The position numbers and the translations under genes are program-made. This document shows positions 38,338 through 48,620 of a stretch of DNA of 64,000 bases, piece after piece. The stretch's first letter is position 1. Each line of letters opens with the position of its first letter. The stretch comes from Vibrio sp. JPW-9-11-11. GTDB lineage: Bacteria > Pseudomonadota > Gammaproteobacteria > Enterobacterales > Vibrionaceae. The notes under the pieces were generated by a model that had not been told where the DNA came from, ran no database searches, and saw nothing but the letters and a program-made list of their open reading frames with translations. The stretch covers positions 558,001 to 622,000 of the forward strand of contig NZ_SZQJ01000005.1 in NCBI RefSeq assembly GCF_013369335.1, read 5' to 3'.

Positions 38338-40578
38338 CTATTCTACTCCCTTACGCAGCATCTGCCTATACCAAGTCGCCCCTTTCCTTCCCCTTAACGT
38401 GGTGTAGTGATAGCCATCAGAATAGAAATTAACCGTTATCTGGCCTTGACTGCCGCTATCGAGCCATTGAGCGCCAGATTGACGATATCGGTCAACAACT
38501 TCAGGATGAGGTAGCCTCCAACGCCCCTCTTTTTCAGTCGAGGCTAGTGCTAGAGTTGGCTTGATGCGCTGAATAAACAGAGGGAGTGACGAAGTTCGAC
38601 TGCCATGATGCGGTACGGTCATGATGTCGGCCTCTAGACCTTCGGGGCTTCTCATCAGTAACCATTCTGCAATCGTTTCAATGTCGCCAGTGAGCAGTAC
38701 CGCCAGATCAAGCTGTGGATCATAAACACGTATCACGCACGAATGGGGGTTGAAGGCACGAGTCACCAGTTTAGGAGGCCAAACGACCTTTAAGCTGAGA
38801 GCTCCCCAACGCCACATCGCTCCCGCGACACAAGCACGATTTCCGACACCTTGTTGACTGGTTACAGTATTGCTAGGTTGCCACCGCCTGTTTAAGTCAT
38901 CCCACCCACCAGCGTGGTCATTGTCCATATGACTGGCAATTAGCCAGTCTACTTGGTCTATACCGTGTTTGATCAAATACGGAGTAAGAATTTGCTCGGC
39001 AATACTTCCTGTGTCCCACCCAGCGCCCGTGTCGTAGATAAGCGCACGTGAATCTTGACGAACAATCACAGCCAACCCATGGCCGACATCTAACATATCC
39101 AGAACCCAACTTGGCTTTGTACGCCAAGAATCGCTGAGCGACATAGCAATCAAAACCGCAAACAGAATAGCCAAGCGAGAGAACAACAGGCACATTGCGA
39201 GAGCAATCATCACCACCAGTAACACGTACAACTGCTGATGCGAAACTGACCACCAACCCCAAGCGGAGTTTTGCAGTGCCCAATCGAGCGGAGCCAATAA
39301 CGCGTCGGTCACCCCCCATAACACGTCAGCGCCTCCGAACAATAGAGTCATACACATGGCAACGAACAAGCATGGAATAACAACCCAGCTAAACCAAGGC
39401 ACCATCAACAGATTGTTGCCCAACGCCGCTGCACTTACCCCGTAAAAAAGCCAGCCAACCAAAGGTGCCATCGCTACGACTATTACCAACTGAGTCAGTA
39501 ATGCTTTTACCGCCCAATGCCAGTCGCGTGGACATAGAGCAACACACAGCATCACACAAGCCACCGCATACATAGACATCCACAAACTGGCACTCACGAC
39601 CGAAAAAGGCGCAACAAACAAAAGTAGTGACAATACGATGAGCCACTTTAAGGGGAACGGAAGATGCCCACCGCGCAGTTGAACAATGCACAGCAGCACA
39701 CACATCAAACGCGCTCGCTGAGTCGGAATCAAAAAGCCTGCTAACCATGCATAGAGTGCAGCTAACCCAAGCCCAAGCAACACAGGCAACCATGACAGCC
39801 TCGGGAAAACTAGCATCAGCGTTAGACCAAGTATCCACCCTATAGAGAACGCAATGCCAATGTGTAATCCAGAAATCGCCACTAGGTGGCTGAGTCCACT
39901 CTGTTGCAGTTGTTGCCACGTGGGCGAGGAAATATCCTCCCTAAGACCAAACAGCAGGGCTTTAATGACAGCTGCATGCTCGATATTGCTCGTGGCTTTG
40001 TCGATAGTCTCTATCCATTGATTTCTTGTTCGAGCGTCACTCACCACATAATAACTTTGACTCGCCTTTATCGAAGCGCGTCCAACGACACCTCTCACTA
40101 ACGCATGCTGCTCAGCGTCAAACCCCACTTCATTCAACTTGGCGACTATCGGGCGTAGACGCACAGTAGCCGAAACACGTTGACCAGGTTGCAACCGAGA
40201 AGGCGAAGAGAGAGTCACTTTTGGTCGCTCTAATCTGGTTAAAGCTTGGCCGTTAATTGATCTAACTATAACTATGCCCTGAAAGCCGTATTTTATTGGC
40301 GTAAAAAAGCTGTCAACCTCGGCAATTATGCTAATATCGCTTCCTGCTTGGAAAAGTGTTTCGCTTTGCAGCCGCATCCAGTTACCGTGCGCCAAAGTCA
40401 CAACACACGCTAAAGCTAAACCAACAAAAACTCTTACTCTCCTATACTTAATCGTTATCACTAAAACTAGAGTGGCAATAAATAAGTAATCCCACCCTGG
40501 CATAATGGGCCAGAGCGGGCTGGATAGAACCAGAAACGAGAACGAGATTAGCGTCCAATAATGTAAGTAGAGAGTCAT
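38338..40578 (-). CDS. comEC: ComEC/Rec2 DNA uptake channel
   Basis: 746 residues. Order of parts: N-terminal membrane helices and an OB-like DUF4131 region, the competence membrane domain with LSHLVAISGLHIGIAFSIGW, and a C-terminal metallo-beta-lactamase-like domain from about residue 500 (LDMLDVGHGLAVIV, IASHMDNDHAGGWDDL, TVPHHGSRTSS). It passes single-stranded DNA over the inner membrane in natural transformation. The gene looks intact although the TfoX-family gene at 3825-4406 is broken. Its start lies 8 bases from the divergent DUF2062 gene. Confidence 0.95.
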   Translation of the reverse strand: MTLYLHYWTLISFSFLVLSSPLWPIMPGWDYLFIATLVLVITIKYRRVRVFVGLALACVVTLAHGNWMRLQSETLFQAGSDISIIAEVDSFFTPIKYGFQGIVIVRSINGQALTRLERPKVTLSSPSRLQPGQRVSATVRLRPIVAKLNEVGFDAEQHALVRGVVGRASIKASQSYYVVSDARTRNQWIETIDKATSNIEHAAVIKALLFGLREDISSPTWQQLQQSGLSHLVAISGLHIGIAFSIGWILGLTLMLVFPRLSWLPVLLGLGLAALYAWLAGFLIPTQRARLMCVLLCIVQLRGGHLPFPLKWLIVLSLLLFVAPFSVVSASLWMSMYAVACVMLCVALCPRDWHWAVKALLTQLVIVVAMAPLVGWLFYGVSAAALGNNLLMVPWFSWVVIPCLFVAMCMTLLFGGADVLWGVTDALLAPLDWALQNSAWGWWSVSHQQLYVLLVVMIALAMCLLFSRLAILFAVLIAMSLSDSWRTKPSWVLDMLDVGHGLAVIVRQDSRALIYDTGAGWDTGSIAEQILTPYLIKHGIDQVDWLIASHMDNDHAGGWDDLNRRWQPSNTVTSQQGVGNRACVAGAMWRWGALSLKVVWPPKLVTRAFNPHSCVIRVYDPQLDLAVLLTGDIETIAEWLLMRSPEGLEADIMTVPHHGSRTSSLPLFIQRIKPTLALASTEKEGRWRLPHPEVVDRYRQSGAQWLDSGSQGQITVNFYSDGYHYTTLRGRKGATWYRQMLRKGVE

Positions 40579-40586
40579 ATTCCCTT

Positions 40587-41117
40587 ATGCCAAGAAAATT
40601 CATTAAGCGCTTTATGCCTGACCACGAACTTATTAAGCGTCAAAAGGCACTAAAGATTTTTGGCAATGTGCTATACAACCCAAACCTATGGTGCTTGAAC
40701 CGACGCTCTGCCGCTGGTGCTTTCGCTGTTGGGCTCTTTATGGCTTTCGTTCCACTACCGAGTCAGATGATCATGTCTGCGGGTCTCGCCATCGCATGCG
40801 GGGTAAACTTACCTTTGTCGGTGGCTCTGGTGTGGGTCAGTAACCCTGTCACTATGCCGGTGCTTTTCTACTTTGCTTATAAAGTGGGCGCTTGGGCGAT
40901 GCACGTCCCGCCGCAACATTTTCACTTTGAGTTATCGTGGGAGTTTCTTCTGCATCAGATGAGCACCATAGGACCACCCTTCCTTTTGGGCTGTCTGATA
41001 TGTGGCCTTGCTTCCGCTATGCTGGGTTACTTCGGCATCAAAGCACTTTGGCGCTACTCTGTGGTAAGAAGTTGGCAGAAACGTCAAATCAGAATAAGAA
41101 ACCTACTGAAGAAATAA
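40587..41117 (+). CDS. DUF2062 domain membrane protein
   Basis: 176 residues with a basic start (MPRKFIKRFMPDHELIKRQK) and about three helices (AFAVGLFMAFVPLPSQMIMS; LALVWVSNPVTMPVLFYFAY; FLLGCLICGLASAMLGYFGI). NPVTMPVLFYFAYKVG is the DUF2062 signature. Function unknown. It diverges from comEC with only 8 bases between start codons, so each promoter must lie within the other gene. Confidence 0.88.
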   Translation: MPRKFIKRFMPDHELIKRQKALKIFGNVLYNPNLWCLNRRSAAGAFAVGLFMAFVPLPSQMIMSAGLAIACGVNLPLSVALVWVSNPVTMPVLFYFAYKVGAWAMHVPPQHFHFELSWEFLLHQMSTIGPPFLLGCLICGLASAMLGYFGIKALWRYSVVRSWQKRQIRIRNLLKK

Positions 41118-41183
41118 ATACCGCCGAGATCGAGTTTCGATCAGCTCGTTTAATCAATGAATACGTGATGTACTCAAAGAATG

Positions 41184-41213
41184 AAAAAAGGACCACTGAG
41201 GTCCTTTTTTGCT
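41184..41213. terminator. Bidirectional terminator between the DUF2062 gene and lolE
   Basis: Stem AAAAAAGGACC (41184-41194) with GGTCCTTTTTT (41200-41210), 5-base loop. Confidence 0.92.
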
Positions 41214-41221
41214 TTTGACTA

Positions 41222-42466
41222 TTATTTTGCGCTCAGAACCGACGCAGGATTGAGTTTGCTCGCTCTCGATGCGGGATACCAGGTGGCTAACAAGCTTAAG
41301 ACAACCGCAGTACTTGACACCATCATTACGTCAATAATATTGACTTGCGAGGGTAAAAAGTCGACAAAGTAGATATCTCCAGACAGAAACTGATGGCCCA
41401 CTAACTGCTCAAGCGCGGCGACCATTGGCGTTAAGTTAAGCGCCATCAACACGCCGACAATACTGCCAGCGACACTGCCCAACACGCCGGAGAAAACACC
41501 TTGCCAGACAAAAATCCGTTTGACCAACCCGTCGCTGGCCCCCATGGTTCTTAAAATAGCGATTTCCGCAGCTCGGTCTTTCACCGCCATCATCAAGGTG
41601 GAGACGATATTAAAACTCGCCACACCAATCACCAACACCATGACGAGATACATAATGGTACGGACCAACTGAATGTCGCGATATAAAAAGCCATATTTCT
41701 GTTGCCAACTGCGCAAATAAACGTAAACGTTGAGTGTGTTGCCCACTTCACGCACGATCTGCGTTGCAGATAAGACATCACTGACCTTAACCGCGACCCC
41801 CGTCACCCCTTCGCCCATTTTGGTATAAGCTTGCGCATCCGCGAGCGGAACCAATGCAAGGTTGTGATCAATCTGTCCATTTAGGGTGAGAAGCCCAGCA
41901 ACTTTGACTCGCACTCGTCTTGGCGCTTGGACTTTGGTCGTTGCACCCCGGGTTGGGATCATCAAAGTCAGATAGTCGCCGGGTTCAACATTGAGAAGGT
42001 TCGCGACCCCCTTGCCCAAAATCACTTGTTGCTGACCAGACTGGAACTGAGCCCAAACTTGCGGGTCGATAAATTCACGCAAACTCGACACTCGGCTTTC
42101 TGCGTCTCGGCGAATACCTCTGACTTCGAGCGCTTTGAGCTTCATCCCTTTTTCAGCCAAAGCGGTAAACTTGATAAATGGCGCCGCAGCTTGAATGTTC
42201 GGATGCGTTTCCACCTGCTCTACCACAGATTGCCACTCCAGCAAGGGGCCTCGCACGCCTTCAAATTCCCCGTGTGAAATCACAGACAACACTCGATTGT
42301 TAAGTTCACGCTCAAAACCATTCATAGCAGAAAGGCCGATGATGATCACAGCAACGCCAACGGCAATACCGATTGTCGACGAGAGAGAAATAAACGAAAC
42401 CATTTTATTGCGCTGCTTGGCGCGGCTAAAACGACCGCCAATAAGTAGCGATAACGATGACAACAT
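41222..42466 (-). CDS. lolE: Lipoprotein-releasing ABC permease LolE
   Basis: 414 residues. Four membrane helices: one near the start (MVSFISLSSTIGIAVGVAVI) and three at the end, flanking a large periplasmic domain; FtsX-type permease core with AEIAILRTMGASDGLVKRIF. With LolC and LolD it extracts outer-membrane lipoproteins and passes them to LolA. It begins immediately after lolD. The second of the two paralogous permeases here is LolC; assignment follows gene order lolC-lolD-lolE. Confidence 0.92.
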   Translation of the reverse strand: MLSSLSLLIGGRFSRAKQRNKMVSFISLSSTIGIAVGVAVIIIGLSAMNGFERELNNRVLSVISHGEFEGVRGPLLEWQSVVEQVETHPNIQAAAPFIKFTALAEKGMKLKALEVRGIRRDAESRVSSLREFIDPQVWAQFQSGQQQVILGKGVANLLNVEPGDYLTLMIPTRGATTKVQAPRRVRVKVAGLLTLNGQIDHNLALVPLADAQAYTKMGEGVTGVAVKVSDVLSATQIVREVGNTLNVYVYLRSWQQKYGFLYRDIQLVRTIMYLVMVLVIGVASFNIVSTLMMAVKDRAAEIAILRTMGASDGLVKRIFVWQGVFSGVLGSVAGSIVGVLMALNLTPMVAALEQLVGHQFLSGDIYFVDFLPSQVNIIDVMMVSSTAVVLSLLATWYPASRASKLNPASVLSAK

Positions 42467-43153
42467 TTATCGCCCCTCTACGTTAACTAACAAACCATCT
42501 TGCATGTGCAACTGACGGTCCATCTTGGCTGCGAGCTCGCCATCGTGGGTCACGACTAAGAAAGCCGTTTGCGACTCTTGATTGAGCTCACGCATCAGGT
42601 CATAAATTGCCAGAGCCGTCGCATGATCTAAGTTTCCCGTTGGCTCATCGGCTAGCACCAAATCTGGACTGTTCACCAGCGCACGCGCTATCGCAACCCG
42701 CTGGCGTTCCCCCCCGGATAACTCAGAAGGACGATGTTCAAGGCGGTGGCTAAGACCAACCTTGGCTAGCAACTTGCTTGCCGCTTCTTTGGCCGCTTTC
42801 ACTTTGGTACCACCGATCAAAAGGGGCATCGCAACATTCTCTATCGCGCTAAAATCCGCCAGTAAGTGATGAAACTGATAAACGAAACCAAGATGTTGAT
42901 TACGTAACTTAGCTTGATGGTTCGAGCTAAGTTTGGATAAATCATGCCCCAAGAATGTCACGTTGCCTTCGCTGGCATCGTCGAGCGCGCCCAGAATGTG
43001 CAACAGCGTGCTCTTGCCTGACCCCGAGGTTCCAATAATTGAAGCCAGCTCAGCGCGCTGCAGTTCAAAGCTCACTCCCTTAAGCACTTGAGTATCAAAA
43101 GCACCTTCACGGTAAGTTTTACATACATTGTGACACTGGAGAAGGTTACTCAT
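42467..43153 (-). CDS. lolD: Lipoprotein-releasing ABC ATPase LolD
   Basis: 228 residues, all ATPase motifs present: Walker [17 protein letters not shown], signature [16 protein letters not shown], Walker [13 protein letters not shown] and VVTHDGELA. It powers LolCE. Its start overlaps the lolC end by 8 bases and its stop adjoins lolE. Confidence 0.95.
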   Translation of the reverse strand: MSNLLQCHNVCKTYREGAFDTQVLKGVSFELQRAELASIIGTSGSGKSTLLHILGALDDASEGNVTFLGHDLSKLSSNHQAKLRNQHLGFVYQFHHLLADFSAIENVAMPLLIGGTKVKAAKEAASKLLAKVGLSHRLEHRPSELSGGERQRVAIARALVNSPDLVLADEPTGNLDHATALAIYDLMRELNQESQTAFLVVTHDGELAAKMDRQLHMQDGLLVNVEGR

Positions 43154-44354
43154 ATCTTAAAGCCTCAGCTGGTTTAACGGTGGACGCACGGTAAGAAGGA
43201 AATAATGTGGCCGCTAGACTTAACACAATCGCCAACAACACCACCACAGTGATTTGCATTGGGTTGATCATAATTGGCAGCTCGCCGCCCACAGAAAATA
43301 GCACCACACCCACGCTTTCTAGTACGGCATTGAGATTATTGGCCAGTATCACTCCAAGGCTACCGCCAATCAGTGCGCCAATCACACCACTGCTAGCACC
43401 TTGAACCATAAAAATCGCGAGCACTTGTCTGTCACTCATCCCTTGGGTTTTCAGAATCGCCACCTCAGATTGCTTTTCCATCACCACCATAATTAGGGCA
43501 GAGATAATATTAAAAGCCGCAACACCAATGATCAGACCAAGCATCAAGCCCATCATATTCTTTTCCATACGAACGGCTTGAAATAGTTCACCACGCTGTT
43601 CGCGCCAATCCTGCCATTGCCAACCTTGCGGCAAAAGCTGGCTGCTGAGCTCACCAACCACAAACGGGTCATCGAAAAACAGTCGCCAACCACTGATTTG
43701 GCCTGATTTCATACGCATCAGTTTTCCTGCATCGTCAATATGAGTGAGCATTAACTGTCCATCCACATCTGAGCCGGTATTGTAAATGCCCGCCACGGTA
43801 AACAGACGCTGGCTCGGTATTCTGCCTAAGGGAGTAAACTGGCTAGCACTGGTCACCATCAAACGTACCTTGTCACCCAACGACACATCCATTGCGCGCG
43901 CCAAAGTATGACCGATAAACAGTTGATATTGACCCGGCTGAAGACTGGATAAACGACCGGCTATCAGGTGCGCTTCGATGGGGTCATTTTCAATGGGTGA
44001 GATTCCGAGCAGTAAACCCGCGCTCAACTGACTCGGGCTTTGAATAATAGCTTCACTCGTTACGATAGGTTTTGGCACACCGCCGTTGGAAAGCTGAGTA
44101 ATAAAACTGGGCGCTTGTGCTTGAAACTCAGTATGACCCGATTGCTGCGAGATCATCGCCTGGGGTAACACACCAAGAATGCGCCCTTTGAGCTGGGCTT
44201 CGAAACCATTCATGACCGATAGCACCGTCACCAACGACATCACACCGATAGTAATACCCGCGGTTGACATGTAAGAGACAAAACGACTGAATCTATCACC
44301 GGACCGCCCGCGGAGATAGCGCAGGCCAATAAAGGTGGAGACAGGATGAAACAT
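43146..44354 (-). CDS. lolC: Lipoprotein-releasing ABC permease LolC
   Basis: 402 residues, first gene of lolCDE. Starts [20 protein letters not shown] with a helix ([20 protein letters not shown]), then a periplasmic domain and three C-terminal helices; [20 protein letters not shown] is the FtsX-type coupling motif. LolC contacts LolA in the periplasm. Transcription starts in the 180-base gap shared with the divergent PilZ gene. Confidence 0.92.
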   Translation of the reverse strand: MFHPVSTFIGLRYLRGRSGDRFSRFVSYMSTAGITIGVMSLVTVLSVMNGFEAQLKGRILGVLPQAMISQQSGHTEFQAQAPSFITQLSNGGVPKPIVTSEAIIQSPSQLSAGLLLGISPIENDPIEAHLIAGRLSSLQPGQYQLFIGHTLARAMDVSLGDKVRLMVTSASQFTPLGRIPSQRLFTVAGIYNTGSDVDGQLMLTHIDDAGKLMRMKSGQISGWRLFFDDPFVVGELSSQLLPQGWQWQDWREQRGELFQAVRMEKNMMGLMLGLIIGVAAFNIISALIMVVMEKQSEVAILKTQGMSDRQVLAIFMVQGASSGVIGALIGGSLGVILANNLNAVLESVGVVLFSVGGELPIMINPMQITVVVLLAIVLSLAATLFPSYRASTVKPAEALRYE

Positions 44355-44533
44355 AGTGGAAACCTAATACCCAGTCACAAGACGTAATAATGGGCCTTAC
44401 TCTACCGATTAATTCCAGACACTTGTAGTGTTTAATTGCCAATTAGTCGTTAAAATATGGCATAAACAAAGGGATAGCTTGATTACTTGACAGCTATAAC
44501 GATAATCAATGCTATAAGCAGAAGGAATCAAGC

Positions 44534-45100
44534 ATGTCTGACCAAGAGTACTTTACTGTCAATCACACTATGACCGTCAACGTCGAGCCCTTACCACAAG
44601 GAAGCGCATTGCCCAGCATAGAAAAATTTGAAAGCGAGATTCCTGCGCCTTTTATCGTGGCCAGTGAGTTCAGTCACCTTGATCTCTTGAATGACAGTGC
44701 TCGTAACGAGTTAAAAAATAACGAGTTTAAACACGTGATCCAACTGCTTGACACCCAGAACTCTAAGCTCAACCTGCTGCTGACGTTTATGCTCTCTCAA
44801 CAAGACGATGAGCAGTTACGTTATAAAACCCATGCTTTTGGTGCCAGTCAGTTTACTTACATGTCAGCGAGAGAATTGGCGCTTGAGACTCAGGTTCGTG
44901 TCAAGCTGTTCCTAGACCATCCAGCGGCGGCTATTTATTGCTATGGTCACGTCGTTAACGTCGAGCACAATGAGGACACTTACCTCATCACCATCAAATA
45001 TGACCTGCTTCGTGATGTCGACCAAGACTTACTGATCAAAGCGGCCCTATTCCAACAACAAAAATTACTTCGTCAACGCTCGCTAGAGCGAGACCGATAA
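44534..45100 (+). CDS. plzB: Atypical PilZ-domain protein, PlzB-like
   Basis: 188 residues; GAAGGAATCAAGC precedes the ATG. Size and position between lolC and mfd match PlzB of V. cholerae. The usual c-di-GMP motifs RxxxR and (D/N)xSxxG are not visible; the equivalent region reads FGASQFTYMSARELALETQV. It may be a non-binding PilZ or act through protein contacts. It ends 7 bases before mfd, so the two are probably co-transcribed. Confidence 0.65.
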   Translation: MSDQEYFTVNHTMTVNVEPLPQGSALPSIEKFESEIPAPFIVASEFSHLDLLNDSARNELKNNEFKHVIQLLDTQNSKLNLLLTFMLSQQDDEQLRYKTHAFGASQFTYMSARELALETQVRVKLFLDHPAAAIYCYGHVVNVEHNEDTYLITIKYDLLRDVDQDLLIKAALFQQQKLLRQRSLERDR

Positions 45101-45107
45101 ATACGTT

Positions 45108-48100
45108 ATGCCCAATACATCACTACTCAACCTCGTTTCCGCCAGCGGTGCAGGAGACAAAAAACAGTTTGGCAACCTTCGCGGCGCAGGGCTTGCTTTA
45201 GCCATCGCTGACATTGCCGATAATCATGACGCCCATACCCTGTTGGCGGTACCCGACCCGCAAACCGCGCTCAAACTGCAACAAGAAATTGAGCAGTTTA
45301 CTCGACAAGAAGTGGCGCTTTTCCCTGACTGGGAAACCTTACCGTATGATAATTTCTCCCCTCATCAAGAAATTATCTCAGATCGAATTGCTCGCCTGTA
45401 TCAATTGCCAACGCTAACGGACGGGATAACAATCGTACCGGTAAGTACCCTGTTGCAACGTCAATCGCCGCGTGAGTTCTTGCTACAGCATACATTAATG
45501 GTAAAAGTCGGCGACTTGTTCTCACTAGAGAAACTGCGCATCCAATTGGAAAAGTCAGGCTACCGTCACGTCGACCAAGTCTTTGGCCCGGGTGAGTATG
45601 CCAGTCGCGGTTCGATCCTTGACCTTTATCCAATGGGGGCGACCAGCCCTTATCGTATCGATTTTTTTGATGATGAGATTGATACGATTCGAACGTTTGA
45701 TCCCGACAACCAGCGTTCGATTGAGGACACGCAAGAGATCCGCTTACTGCCTGCGCATGAATTCCCCACCAGCGACTCAGCCATTGAGGACTTTCGTATT
45801 CGCTGGCGTCAGCGTTTCGAAGCGCGGCGCGAACCTGAATCGGTCTATATGCAAGTTTCCAAAGGAACTTGGCCATCTGGTATTGAATATTGGCAACCGC
45901 TGTTTTTCGAACACACTGAGACACTGTTCGACTATATCCCAGACAACACCCAGCTATTAACCGTTGGTGACATTGAGTCAGCAATGGATACCTTTCTTGC
46001 TGATGTCGAGTATCGTTACGACCAACGTAAAGTCGATCCGCTGCGTCCCCTTTTACCGCCAAATGAACTGTGGCTGAAAAAAGATGAGTTGTTTAGCCAC
46101 TTTAAACGACTACCGAAGAACTGTTTATTTTCGACAACCATCGATACCAAACAAGGTCGAAGTAACCTAGCGCTTTCTGCGTTACCCGAGTTAGCCGTTC
46201 AGCACCAAAATAAAGAGCCAATGGCCGCTTTACGCCAGTTTAGTGAAAGCTTTAGTGGAAAAATCGTCTTTTCGGTCGAATCAGAAGGCCGACGCGAAGC
46301 GCTGTTAGAATTACTACAACGCATCAAGCTCAGACCCGACTCGGTACAGAGCTTTACCGATGCGGTGACAGGTCAGCATAAATTCAGTCTGGTGTTAGGT
46401 GCTGCTGAACATGGCTTTATCTATGGCGATGATCAAATTGCACTGATTTGTGAAAGTGACCTACTGGGTGATCGCGTTATCCAACGTCGTCGTAAAGACC
46501 GCAAGAGCACTAACAGTGACGCTGTCATTCGTAACCTGGCAGAACTGCAACCCGGTCAGCCTGTGGTGCATATCGATCACGGTATAGGTCGTTACGTTGG
46601 TCTACAAACGCTTGAAGCCGGCGGGATGACGACCGAGTATGTGACGCTTGAATATCAAAATGACGCCAAACTCTACGTGCCCGTTGCCTCGCTGAACCTA
46701 ATTAGCCGCTATTCTGGCGGTGCGGAAGACGGAGCTCCACTGCACAAACTGGGCGGCGAGGCTTGGACTAAAGCTCGTCGCAAGGCCGCGGAAAAAGTAC
46801 GTGATGTCGCTGCCGAGCTGCTCGACGTTTACGCTAAACGCGAGCTCAAACCCGGACACAAATTCGCACTCGATCGTGGTCAATACGCCACCTTCAAAGC
46901 GGGTTTTCCGTTTGAAGAAACCGACGACCAGTCAATGGCAATAAACGCCGTCTTATCAGACATGTGCCAAGCCAAAGCCATGGATAGGCTAGTCTGTGGC
47001 GATGTGGGCTTTGGTAAAACGGAGGTGGCAATGCGCGCCGCCTTTGTTGCCACCGACAATGGTAAGCAGGTTGCGGTATTGGTACCGACCACCTTGCTTG
47101 CTCAGCAGCATTTTGAAAACTTCCGTGACCGCTTTGCCAATCTACCTATTCGCGTCGAGGTTCTGTCTCGCTTTAAAACCGCCAAAGAGCAGAAACAGGT
47201 GCTACAGGATATCGAAGACGGCAAAGTCGACTTAGTCGTCGGTACTCATAAGCTGCTGTCGAATGACATTAAGTTCAAAGATCTTGGACTGCTGATCGTT
47301 GATGAAGAACACAGATTCGGAGTGCGCCAAAAAGAGAAGATGAAAGCGATGCGCGCTGATGTCGATATTCTTACCCTAACGGCAACGCCTATTCCACGTA
47401 CTCTCAATATGGCGATGAGTGGTATGCGCGATTTGTCGATCATCGCCACCCCGCCTGCGCGTCGTTTAGCGATCAAAACCTTTGTTCGCCAGCAAGACGA
47501 TGCCGTTGTACGCGAAGCCGTGTTACGGGAAATCATGCGCGGCGGTCAAGTCTACTTTTTACATAACCAAGTAGAAACGATTGAAAAAGTCGCTGCCGAC
47601 CTCGAGAAACTGGTTCCTGAAGCGCGAATTACTGTGGCTCACGGTCAGATGCGCGAACGCGAATTGGAGCGCATCATGAATGATTTTTATCATCAACGCT
47701 TCAACTTATTGGTGTGTACCACGATTATCGAAACCGGTATTGATGTGCCAACAGCGAATACCATTATCATGGACCGAGCGGATAACTTAGGTTTGGCACA
47801 GTTGCACCAGCTACGTGGCCGTGTCGGTCGTTCGCACCACCAAGCGTATGCCTATTTACTCACTCCGCACCCAAAAGCGATGACGAAAGACGCCATTAAA
47901 CGCCTTGATGCCATCGCCTCTTTAGAAGACTTGGGCGCTGGCTTTACGCTCGCAACGCATGACCTTGAGATTCGCGGCGCAGGCGAGCTGCTCGGTGATG
48001 AACAAAGCGGGCAGATTCAATCGGTGGGCTTTACCCTTTATATGGAAATGCTCGAACAAGCCGTTGAAGCGCTTAAAGAGGGCAAAGAGCCCTCTTTGGA

Positions 48101-48569
48101 TGAGCTACTTCGTGAACAAACCGAAGTGGAAATGCGCCTCCCTGCACTGCTTCCAGATGACTACATCCCAGACATCAACACACGACTGTCTATGTACAAA
48201 CAGATCGCCAGTGTCACTAGTAGCGAAGATCTCAGTGAGCTAAAAATCGAACTGATCGACCGCTTTGGACTGTTACCAGATGCCGCGAAAAACTTGCTCT
48301 CTGTCGCTGAACTGAAGCTCACCGCGGCTGGCTTAAAAATTAAGAAAGTAGAAGCGCACGACAAAGGGGGCTACATCGAATTCTATCCAGATGCTGACAT
48401 TAACCCGATGTATTTGGTTAAACTATTGCAGTCTCAGCCACAAAAATTCGCGATGGATGGCCCCACTAAGTTCAAGTTTACGATACCATTAGTCGATAGA
48501 CGCAAACGCATCCAGTTTGTGAATGATATGTTGGCAGAGTTCCAGCAGAATCTATTGCCTAAGGCTTAA
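45108..48569 (+). CDS. mfd: Transcription-repair coupling factor
   Basis: 1153 residues, full length. N-terminal UvrB-like module (FPDWETLPYDNFSPHQEIIS), RNA polymerase-interacting domain around residue 500 (GQPVVHIDHGIGRYVGLQTL), then an SF2 translocase with Walker A LVCGDVGFGKTEVAMRAA, DEEH box LLIVDEEHRFGVRQ, TATPIPRTLNMAMSG and the arginine finger region QLRGRVGRS, and a C-terminal regulatory domain. It removes stalled polymerase and recruits UvrA. Confidence 0.97.
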   Translation: MPNTSLLNLVSASGAGDKKQFGNLRGAGLALAIADIADNHDAHTLLAVPDPQTALKLQQEIEQFTRQEVALFPDWETLPYDNFSPHQEIISDRIARLYQLPTLTDGITIVPVSTLLQRQSPREFLLQHTLMVKVGDLFSLEKLRIQLEKSGYRHVDQVFGPGEYASRGSILDLYPMGATSPYRIDFFDDEIDTIRTFDPDNQRSIEDTQEIRLLPAHEFPTSDSAIEDFRIRWRQRFEARREPESVYMQVSKGTWPSGIEYWQPLFFEHTETLFDYIPDNTQLLTVGDIESAMDTFLADVEYRYDQRKVDPLRPLLPPNELWLKKDELFSHFKRLPKNCLFSTTIDTKQGRSNLALSALPELAVQHQNKEPMAALRQFSESFSGKIVFSVESEGRREALLELLQRIKLRPDSVQSFTDAVTGQHKFSLVLGAAEHGFIYGDDQIALICESDLLGDRVIQRRRKDRKSTNSDAVIRNLAELQPGQPVVHIDHGIGRYVGLQTLEAGGMTTEYVTLEYQNDAKLYVPVASLNLISRYSGGAEDGAPLHKLGGEAWTKARRKAAEKVRDVAAELLDVYAKRELKPGHKFALDRGQYATFKAGFPFEETDDQSMAINAVLSDMCQAKAMDRLVCGDVGFGKTEVAMRAAFVATDNGKQVAVLVPTTLLAQQHFENFRDRFANLPIRVEVLSRFKTAKEQKQVLQDIEDGKVDLVVGTHKLLSNDIKFKDLGLLIVDEEHRFGVRQKEKMKAMRADVDILTLTATPIPRTLNMAMSGMRDLSIIATPPARRLAIKTFVRQQDDAVVREAVLREIMRGGQVYFLHNQVETIEKVAADLEKLVPEARITVAHGQMRERELERIMNDFYHQRFNLLVCTTIIETGIDVPTANTIIMDRADNLGLAQLHQLRGRVGRSHHQAYAYLLTPHPKAMTKDAIKRLDAIASLEDLGAGFTLATHDLEIRGAGELLGDEQSGQIQSVGFTLYMEMLEQAVEALKEGKEPSLDELLREQTEVEMRLPALLPDDYIPDINTRLSMYKQIASVTSSEDLSELKIELIDRFGLLPDAAKNLLSVAELKLTAAGLKIKKVEAHDKGGYIEFYPDADINPMYLVKLLQSQPQKFAMDGPTKFKFTIPLVDRRKRIQFVNDMLAEFQQNLLPKA

Positions 48570-48620
48570 CCGTCTCTTAATAAAACCAAAGGTGTAGACC
48601 ACCTTTACCATGGAGTTGTA

